DNA of 64,000 nt. Origin: Chrysomallon squamiferum. Taxonomy: Eukaryota > Mollusca > Gastropoda > Neomphalida > Peltospiridae. Positions 47,111-64,000 of the stretch are shown one piece after another (positions within the stretch are counted from its first letter, which is position 1; every line of letters begins with the position of its first letter). The notes beneath the pieces were generated by a model. That model did not search any database, had not been told where the DNA came from, and was given only the letters and a program-made list of their open reading frames with translations. Made by a program: the position numbers and the translations under genes. The stretch is from the NCBI GenBank assembly GCA_012295275.1, contig CM022665.1:15005476-15069475 (forward strand). Direction: 5' to 3'.

Positions 47111-49261
47111 TTACTTATAAATTGGAAACTTCACTGGCCATTAATTAAATTAGTCAAAAACTAGTAATTTGGCAGTTTCAGTTAACATTCACTTTTTCTT
47201 TACTTACTTCTAAGTTGTAAATTTGGTTTCATTAATTGAATTTTATGGCATACTCAATTAAGTGTGTTATATATAGACCAGTAAATAGTTGCCTTCATTA
47301 GTAACTTGTTTCCACTTTGTGATGACATAAATTTTATTTTATTCTTTATTTTATTTTTCAGTTGTTATTTTTTTAATTAAATGAGCATAAATTCCATGTA
47401 TGTTGCTATTATTATTATTATTATTATTGTTATTATTATGTGTATAATTAACATGATGGTAGTTTTGATATATGTTTTTAAAAATATGTTTTCTGTTAAA
47501 CAAATATGTAATTATGAAATTTTATTTTTGTTATTTTGTAATAAATAAAATAACATTTTAAAAATCTATATTTTATAGACCACAATTTAGAATAATTAAA
47601 GATTAAGGATTTTTCTTTTTTTAATTTTATTTTATATAGCAGTATTAAACATTAGGTCTTAATTTAGATTAATTATGACTTTATTTTGTAATTTTAATAA
47701 GAGTTAAATATTAAACAAATAAATGATTAGTGAAACAAATAATAAAATTTTATATGTATTATCTATATTATTAGTTCACAGGATTAATTAAAAAGTTATT
47801 ACCTATCATTAATACAAATTCTCTGTTACAGATTTTATACATATAGACATGTCTATTATCTACAGTTATCTTAATATTACATTATTTCTCATAATGTATT
47901 TACATTTTAGAAACAGAATTTTAAGACAAGACATATATATGTTTGTTTTCTATTGGGTTATTGATCATAATACATTTATATTTTCAGAAAGAGAATTTTA
48001 ACAAAACGTTAACATCTTATGCAATGATTATAAACTGAACACCAAAAAAATAATTATTATATTTGTTGTTTTTTTATGATTATAATGGGTTTGAGGGCAA
48101 GTTTTATATAGTTTTTAATATTACTGTTTTTTTTTCTTTTTTCTTTTTTTTAACGTGATATTTGATGTGTATTTGTATATAAAACAGCGCAAATCAAACC
48201 AAAAATGTACACTGAAGCTACAATCATTGTTTTGTTGGATTTTTTCATTGCAGCTGTGTTGCAAGTGTTATATAGTATAAAATGAGACTATATTTGTTTT
48301 CAGATACTTTTATTTTTATTTTTTTTGGATAGGGTTTCATTGTTTTATATTCATTAACATCATTTTGCACACATTGGACCATTTCCATTTGTAATATTGG
48401 TGCTCCCAAAATTAAGGTGAGAAATTACATAGGAAAAACAAAAAAAGTTGTTAAAATATAATACATTATTTGATAGTATAAAGTGGTATAAAGGATTTCA
48501 AGTTGTTATTTAAACAGTAGCCTAAAATGAATGCAAAACTACACATGAATTACATAGCCTTATACAACATATGCAAAATAGATATTTCAAATGCTTCAGT
48601 TTGATATATATCTCTACATTTTGGGGTGGATTCTTTTTCTGGGTTTTTTTTTTTTGTTGTTGTTGTTTTTTTTACACTGATGTTATTCCTGTTTGGCAAT
48701 AAATATGTAATATATATATTTGGGAGAAACAATTTGTAAATGGTATAAAATCAAAATGTCTTCACATTTAACAGCTCAAACTGTTTGCAAAAAAAATCCT
48801 GTATATATTGACAGTTGTTACTGGGTTTTTTAATAGCTTATCATGACCGTAGGCTTTGTCTAGAAACAATTTGTGTTAATACGTTTTTAGTATTGACCTC
48901 TCTACATAATGACTCTTGTTTTTCTCAGTTCTGTTAAATATATAATGCTATTTTTATCTATGCTGTTCTCCACTATAAAGTTCCATTATCCATTCTCTCT
49001 ATATAATATCTGTTTTCTTTACTATGTGCTACTGTTGTTTGTTTAATATATTGATATCCATTTTCTAAATTTCTGGTTCCTAACTGATTCAGATTTCACT
49101 GTTCAGCACATATACCCATACACAAATGATCAAAGTTATAAAAGATGTAAATAAGAGGAAACAAAACATAAAATAATGGATTTCATGTATTTTGTCTTCA
49201 CAAAAGTTTCCTATGTTAAACAGATTAAGTTTATTGTAATTATGGTTGTTTGTACTTGAAT

Positions 49262-49540
49262 GATTGGTTAGGATGTGTCAGTGAAGTTCAAACTCTTGAC
49301 CAGTATCTGTGTACAGTCAGATATTTGAGCAGAGTCCATGTACAGATAAAACAGTTGACCGGTGTTTACACAGAGATCAAACTGTTTACCAGTATCTACA
49401 GACAGATCAAACTATTGACCAGTGTCTAGTATGGGTCAAACTGTTGACCAGTGTCTCAACAGACAGATCAAACTGTTGACCTGCATGTACATGCAGGTGA
49501 AACTGTTGACCAGTGTCCATGTACAAATCAAACCGACCAT
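49262..49540 (+). repeat. Minisatellite, period about 36
   Basis: Seven to eight variants of GATCAAACTGTTGACCAGTG followed by TC(T/C)A.(G)TACAGA. It is the best preserved of the longer tandem arrays in the window. Confidence 0.88.
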
Positions 49541-52500
49541 ATCGTTATTGCCATTGTAATAAAATATATATTTTTTTTTTTTTTAATCAGACAAGATCTG
49601 AGTACCAGATTTTTCAAACTGGTTATGCTCTGTGAGCAGTTTTAAGTGAAATCAGATTGTGATCTTTATCATATGTAACAATACAGTGAATCAACCAGAC
49701 TCACTGTGGTTAGTGAGTAATTCTGGTATTGATAGATGCAGTACATCTGGTGTAGTCGTATGAACTTCATGTACATACAAGTTTGTCTATATTGTTACAG
49801 TTCTGAAATCAAACTATGCTTTTGTTAGATGTTCGAGATTTAGGAATATTATTCTGATTGATTTTTCTTATTAAGTTTGTCCAGTACACTGTACTTTGTT
49901 ATCTGTGTATGACTGTAGGGTTTTTTTTTTGGTGTTTTTTTGTATCTGAGTTGAAATTTCTTTCTTAAATTTCTATCCTCATAGTATGAAAAAGCTTTTG
50001 TTTTTGATAAAAAGTATTCTTAAAGTTACGAAAAATTTAATAACACAAACTCATTAAGTTATTTATTCAGATTGGTTTTATAGTGTTTACTTTATCTGAA
50101 ACTGCATCTTTTTTTAACCTAATGTTTTTCTGAATTTTTAAATACTTTTTTTTTTCCCCACCTGTATTTTCTTTCAGTTTTGTGGAAGAAAACAAACTTA
50201 GATATTGGGCAGAAGGGAGGTTATATGGATGAGGAAATGGTATCTTTTTTTTTCTCTTTCCATTGTAATTGTGCAAGAACATCTGATTACATTTGATTAT
50301 GGTATCTGTAAAATTCTACTTTCACACATTTTTCTGCAGTTGTGTTATTTCACAATGTTAAAAAAATAATAATAATTTGGTTTCCTTTTCCGAAAATCTG
50401 TGTATGACTGTAGGTTTGTTTAACTGTCGTATCTGTAAAATTTTACTTTCACACACTGTTCTTTAACAGTCATATTCCTGACAATGTTTAACATTAATTC
50501 CTCTTTTTGTACATCTTCTAGCATGATGCTAATATCATAACAACAATCCACCCAGAGGGGTTAAGAATATAATAATAATATTCTACCTTAAATGTTACAG
50601 TTGCTAAGGAAAGTTACTAGATAACATCTATAAGATAATGCAAAGCAGAATTTAGGAGCATTAAAGAAGTTTAGACTCCCTCTTGGTTACAAACATTTTT
50701 TTAATTATTAATATCAGAATCCATGATTCCTCCTGTTAAAGAAATTAAGTTTAAATATTTTACAATTTAAAATACGTATGAAATTTATCGAGATAATTTC
50801 AGAAGTTTGACATACAGTACCTAACTATTACTTGTAATTATTAATGGGAAGGAAACAAAATTTATAATAATTTTTCAAAAAGATTTATGTTCAACATTAG
50901 AGGTAAAATTGTTTTCTTTTTATTTAAAAGGAAGTTTTATCTGGACCTTTAAAAAAAAAAAAAGTATTCAGTGTGTTCTGCTGATAGGGAATATTGGTGG
51001 GGGGTTGTTATTTTAATCCTTGACTGACAGTACTCTACTATTATATCTAAAATTTATGGACTGGAAAATAATACAGGCAATTAATAGAAAAAGAAATCAA
51101 ACTGAATTCTGTGTATGATAAACTACAGTTATAATTCACGTGTGATAATTATAGATTTGAAGACAACAGATTTAGGATAAACATTCATTACATAGCAGTG
51201 CAGTCTAAGATGTGGCACAGTTTAGTTACATTTTGGTTAAAATATGGATTTGAAAACAATATTAATACATAGCAATGCAATTTCAGGTGTAGTGTATATT
51301 ATATATTACATAGGTTAATATTTCAGTTTATTTTATAGAAATAATCAGTTATTTAGTCAGTGTGTGCATTAGTAACTATTGCATTATTACTTAATTTTAT
51401 ACTGTTGGGCATTTATTTAAATTGTATATTACAATACATATACTGCCAGATAAATTAGTGTTGTTCCATAAACTGAATATTCATCAACTAAATGTCATTA
51501 GTAAACACTGTTGTAAATCTGGATATATATATTTCAATTTTTATAGTTGTAGAGTATATTAAAATGTTCAAATAATTTAGTGCCTTGTTTGAAAATGGGC
51601 AAGTATTATAACTGTTAATCAGGACCAGTTCTGGGTCAGTATTCAGTGGCTCAGGTAAGCTTTTGTACAGGATCATTATAAAGTTTTTGTGTTGTTTTAT
51701 AACTTCTGATCTATGCATGATACAACTGATCTGTCAAAAAACATTTAGAAGCTAGTAGTGTATTTGTTGTTGTGGGTTTTTTTTTTGTTGTTTTTTTGTC
51801 AACACAAAAATTAATTAGTTGTTTCAGTGCATTAAATTAATTAATTAATTATCATCAACTGAAAATCAGGTACAAAATGTATTTCTAGAACTTCAGAATC
51901 ATATTATGGTTTGTCTCTGCAGTTTTGTTAAAAATTAAGAATCTCAACAATAAATATATATAAAAATCCAAAAATTATTTTCTCTTATCCATTTTACAGA
52001 TTAATTCTATCATGCATGGATTTGAAGTTACATAAATTTTAAATTGTACTAGGACTTTAAAATGACCCTGTTTACTGCTGTAGAACAATCAAGTATCTGT
52101 ATTGTTACAATGTCTCAAACTTAAACTGGTCCTGGCTGTTGTTTTGTAAGTTGTATACAGTTATGTAGATTGGCTGGACTGTTTCTTTATCTGTGATGGC
52201 AAAACATTGTTTTTAATGATTGACTATATTGTCTTTTCATTTGCTCAATTTGTTTTAAGTGGCATGCAGCAGCATGGTGCAAAGTTTTTTGTATATTTCT
52301 GTTTATATGTAAAAAAAAAAAAAAAAATTTTGTTATACAAGAGTTTTTTTGTTTTTTTTTTGCAATGTGTATGTTTGTAATGTGACACTTCCCCTCCCCT
52401 GACTTTCTAAAAACAGGGATACAATATAAATATACAAGTTCACAATTTGTTTTTGTTTTCTTTTTTGCCCCCATTCTTTCAAAGATTGATAGAAAAATTA

Positions 52501-53579
52501 AATTTGTATTATTACTGGGTTTTTTTTTGGAAAATGAAATGCTTTAAAATGAAGATTGTTTTGACTGTGAAGCTTTACATGAATAAATGATCCAATTGGC
52601 TAAAAACTGACCTTGACATTGCCATAAAATCAGTGACTTTTGATGGTCAATATAACAGCCTTTTATTTTAGTGCATGTTTATGTTGTCCTTCAAGCCTAT
52701 TGCATTGTAATGGTTAAGGTCATTTCTATTTTTTATTATTATTATTATAAACACACACACAAAAATTATTAAATAGGTTTTAGTGGATGAAGTAAAATAA
52801 AAAGCTGATGAAAACAATTTTTTTTATTTCAGATTAAATAAAATTTAAAAATACTGAACTATATATACATTCTATTCAGCATTAAATTAAAAAAAAATTC
52901 ACTCATTTCTGGGTTTGAATTGCAGTTTTCACATTTATTATTTTACATTTAGATGTGAAACATTTGGATTTTCTGTTCTTTCTGATAGCTATTTCTCTTA
53001 TTTCTTATTTTGATTTTTTTTTTAAATTCCATTTTATTTTATATGGTCATATATTTTAAAATAATTTTCTGGGTCAGTTTTTTCAAATTTGTTTTGTTTT
53101 CACATCAAAATAATTGTTTTGTGTTGTTTTCTACTAGCTTAAAGAGTATGTATGTCATTACCAATGAAATAAAATGGAAACCACATTAAAAAAAAAAAAA
53201 AAAAAGTTAAAATCAAAATGTAGATGTTTGATGTGGTGGGTTTTCTTCCTGGGAAGGGTAATTCTTAATTTTGATTATTATTAGTATTATTTATTTTTTT
53301 ATTTTTCTTATTTTATGTATATACTTTATTATTATATTGCAAATATTTATTTATGTTTTCCAAATTGTGCAGATTTTGAGTAAGAACGTTTAGCTTGTAT
53401 ATTTTGGAAGTTTTTATATTTTGTAACCATGTACTTCTCTGTTCTACATTCTTGGTTATGGTTATACATTTTTCAAATTTCTAGTTATATATCAGTGCAA
53501 TCTAATACTTTGTTATGCATATATAAATTATATTATTATGTAAATATCAGATGTACATAATGAAACTTTCATACTGATT

Positions 53580-53585
53580 AATAAA
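53580..53585 (+). terminator. Candidate poly(A) signal for SYTL
   Basis: AATAAA followed within 30 bases by GTTATTTTG and a T/GT-rich stretch, the usual layout of an animal cleavage site. No transcript evidence. Confidence 0.3.
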
Positions 53586-55189
53586 AAGCTGGATGAGAAA
53601 AAAATGTTATTTTGTTTTTATTTATTCCTTAGTGTTGTTATCAATACATTTCAAAGTTAATGGCTGTCTTGTGTTTAAAATATTATTTGCAGACAAAAAT
53701 CACACATTTTTTAGTAAAGAGACTTCACCTGTGTATTTGTTTTTCCAGAAAGCCCCTGCAAGAAAACAGTGCCTTATTCCTCACCCTATCAGCTAGGTAT
53801 GTTATAGATGGACCCCTGGGGCCATGTTTCTGACTGTGTCAGTTGTTAGACTGTGATATCATTGTAAAATGAATGACAACATACTGATGGAGTGGCCCAC
53901 TGTTAGCCAAAAGTGTCATTTCCATGTTATTACAATGTCATAAGATGAAGAATCACAGTGTTGCTATTTTGTTTACTATCCATGGAATGTGTGTTTTGTG
54001 CAGTGCCTGCTTAAATCTAAAAAGGTTTTCTGCCACAGACAAAAAACATTTTTTTCATGTATCTTCTTATATGCCGTATATACAATAGGATATGATAAAG
54101 TTAAAATATATGTTAACTTCATTACAGAAAAAATATACTAATCTTTATTTACATCACAGCTAACTGTATGATGCATAAAATTATAGTTTAAAACCAACTC
54201 AGACATGAAGAGAAATTATCCGACTCCTTGCACAATAATAAAAAGGCATTCTGAAAAGACCAGAGACCACTTGAAGAACTGTAAATTGTTTTTATTGTCT
54301 AATAGCAGCTTTTGTTAACAGCTGTAGAAAAATGTCAAACATTTTTATAAAATAAATTGTCTACAAGTTACAAAATGCCAGAAGAACTTGATTTAACCAT
54401 TTTCATGGATGCATCGTAAACCGCTATAGATAATTCAGAAAGAAAATTGGCCTGAAGATACTTTAATTTAAAATGACAGAAAATGACACATAAAACACTT
54501 AATGAAAAATTCCCTGTGATGTGTTCATCAGTTTGGTATTAAATTTGACTTGTGTCATGGACTAATAGTTATTTAGCAAGTAAGCATTGCTGACCAACTG
54601 CATGAAGACAGTCCAAAATGATGACCAACATTTCAGAGCCAGAAACTAAGTATTAGCAAATGGTTTTAGTGATCATCAGCATGTTGTTTTTATTTAGTGT
54701 ATAGTATGTGCAGTGCATGTCATGATTAATTATGACAGAACTTTAATAAAAACAGACTTAACAACAGGACTGTATCTGTTGTTAATGTAGTGATACTGTA
54801 GACTAATGAAGACACCACCACGTCAGTGATATTGTTATACATAATGATAACTTGGGGAATTTGGCCTCAAGCTGTCTACATTTTAAAAAGCCTTTTGCCC
54901 GTGTACCCAATTTATCAATCATGTGGGTCTCCAAGGAAAAATTCTGGTACGTTTAGTCTCCTTGCTAAAACACTGTTTAGCTGTTTTGTGTAATAAGTGG
55001 TAAAAGTGTAAAACACCAAAAACAAACATAAATTTAAATTTTCCTGCCAATAAAATTTAAAACTTGATCATTTTAATTATTATGAATTTAAAAAAAATAT
55101 ATTATTTTTATTCATGAATCTTTTGAGGGAGATGTTGGGTTCTAACTGTTTTGTTATTTTTAATTGTTATTTTGTGTAAAACAAACATT

Positions 55190-63743
<8,554 letters not shown>

Positions 63744-64000
63744 GATGTTAACAATGTCAAGGTCGATGAATGGGCTGAATTAATAAAATAATAATAAAAA
63801 AAAAAAAAAAAAAAAAAAATGATAATAATAATAAATATTTGCTTATGACCATTCCCACAAATTGTAGTTTTACTTTAGTTTATGATTGTTATTTTAATGA
63901 TTTCGATACAGTATTGTATAACATGTACCGACTATAGAACTATTCGGTTGAGGAATAAGTCATTGCGGTTAAATTAAATTTAATCATTACACAGAAGGAA
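63744..64000 (-). promoter_or_regulatory. PRMT3 5' leader and proximal upstream region
   Basis: The bases upstream of the PRMT3 ATG include a short mixed-composition leader to about 63780, then an A-run and ATA repeats at 63780-63838. No TATA box in a convincing position was seen and no other gene starts here. Assignment as promoter rests on position only. Confidence 0.35.

Larger units (their letters stand above)
46663..55189. other. Convergent intergenic interval / 3' untranslated regions
   Basis: No open frame with homology. Contains the repeat at 46745-47110, an ATT run at 47408-47438, T-runs, and the minisatellite at 49262-49540. Candidate SYTL poly(A) signals are AATAAA at 47540-47545 and 53580-53585; the latter is followed by a GT-rich stretch. 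If the second is used the 3' UTR would be about 6.9 kb. Confidence 0.6.

Overview
This is an AT-rich animal nuclear sequence: long introns, GT-AG splice sites, many CA/GT, ATT and A/T microsatellites, and little unique intergenic DNA. The two gene families and their exon structure show a bilaterian. The repeat style and divergence from vertebrate proteins would suit a mollusc or another lophotrochozoan, but nothing in the window settles the species, and none of the common cephalopod SINEs could be recognised. No prokaryotic feature, rRNA, tRNA, CRISPR array or intact transposon was seen.

Plus strand, 7470-46662: a 13-exon synaptotagmin-like protein gene (Slp/SYTL, bitesize family), predicted at about 1,625 residues. 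Exons 1-3 encode an N-terminal Rab-binding domain with an eight-cysteine zinc finger. Two large exons (20277-21212 and 28024-30243) encode a very long Ser/Thr-rich linker. Exons 8-13 encode tandem C2A and C2B domains. Every exon junction is phase-consistent and every internal intron has GT-AG ends. A phase-compatible alternative first exon near 11331-11394 lies beside a short patch with CCAAT and octamer motifs. It could make an isoform without the Rab-binding domain.

Minus strand, 63743-55190: a complete 12-exon PRMT3 gene (protein arginine N-methyltransferase 3), 543 residues. It has the N-terminal C2H2 zinc finger, the SAM-binding motif, the double-E loop and the THW loop. The two genes are convergent, with stops about 8.5 kb apart. 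They are not functionally linked in any obvious way: one is a Rab/membrane-trafficking effector, the other methylates ribosomal protein uS5.

Regions: 1-7469 is upstream flank or 5' leader with one copy of a duplicated segment; 7470-46662 is the Slp gene; 46663-55189 is a tail-to-tail interval, probably mostly 3' UTR; 55190-63743 is PRMT3; 63744-64000 is the PRMT3 upstream region. The most unusual structure lies in the introns. Many carry their own decayed tandem repeat, and one of these arrays has multiplied the 3' splice site of the C2A exon at 41528. A 259-bp element occurs twice almost unchanged (3447-3705 and 15198-15456) inside an otherwise diverged duplication. I found no convincing evidence of a wholly new biological system. 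The best leads are isoform and splice-site oddities in the Slp gene and the conserved 259-bp element.
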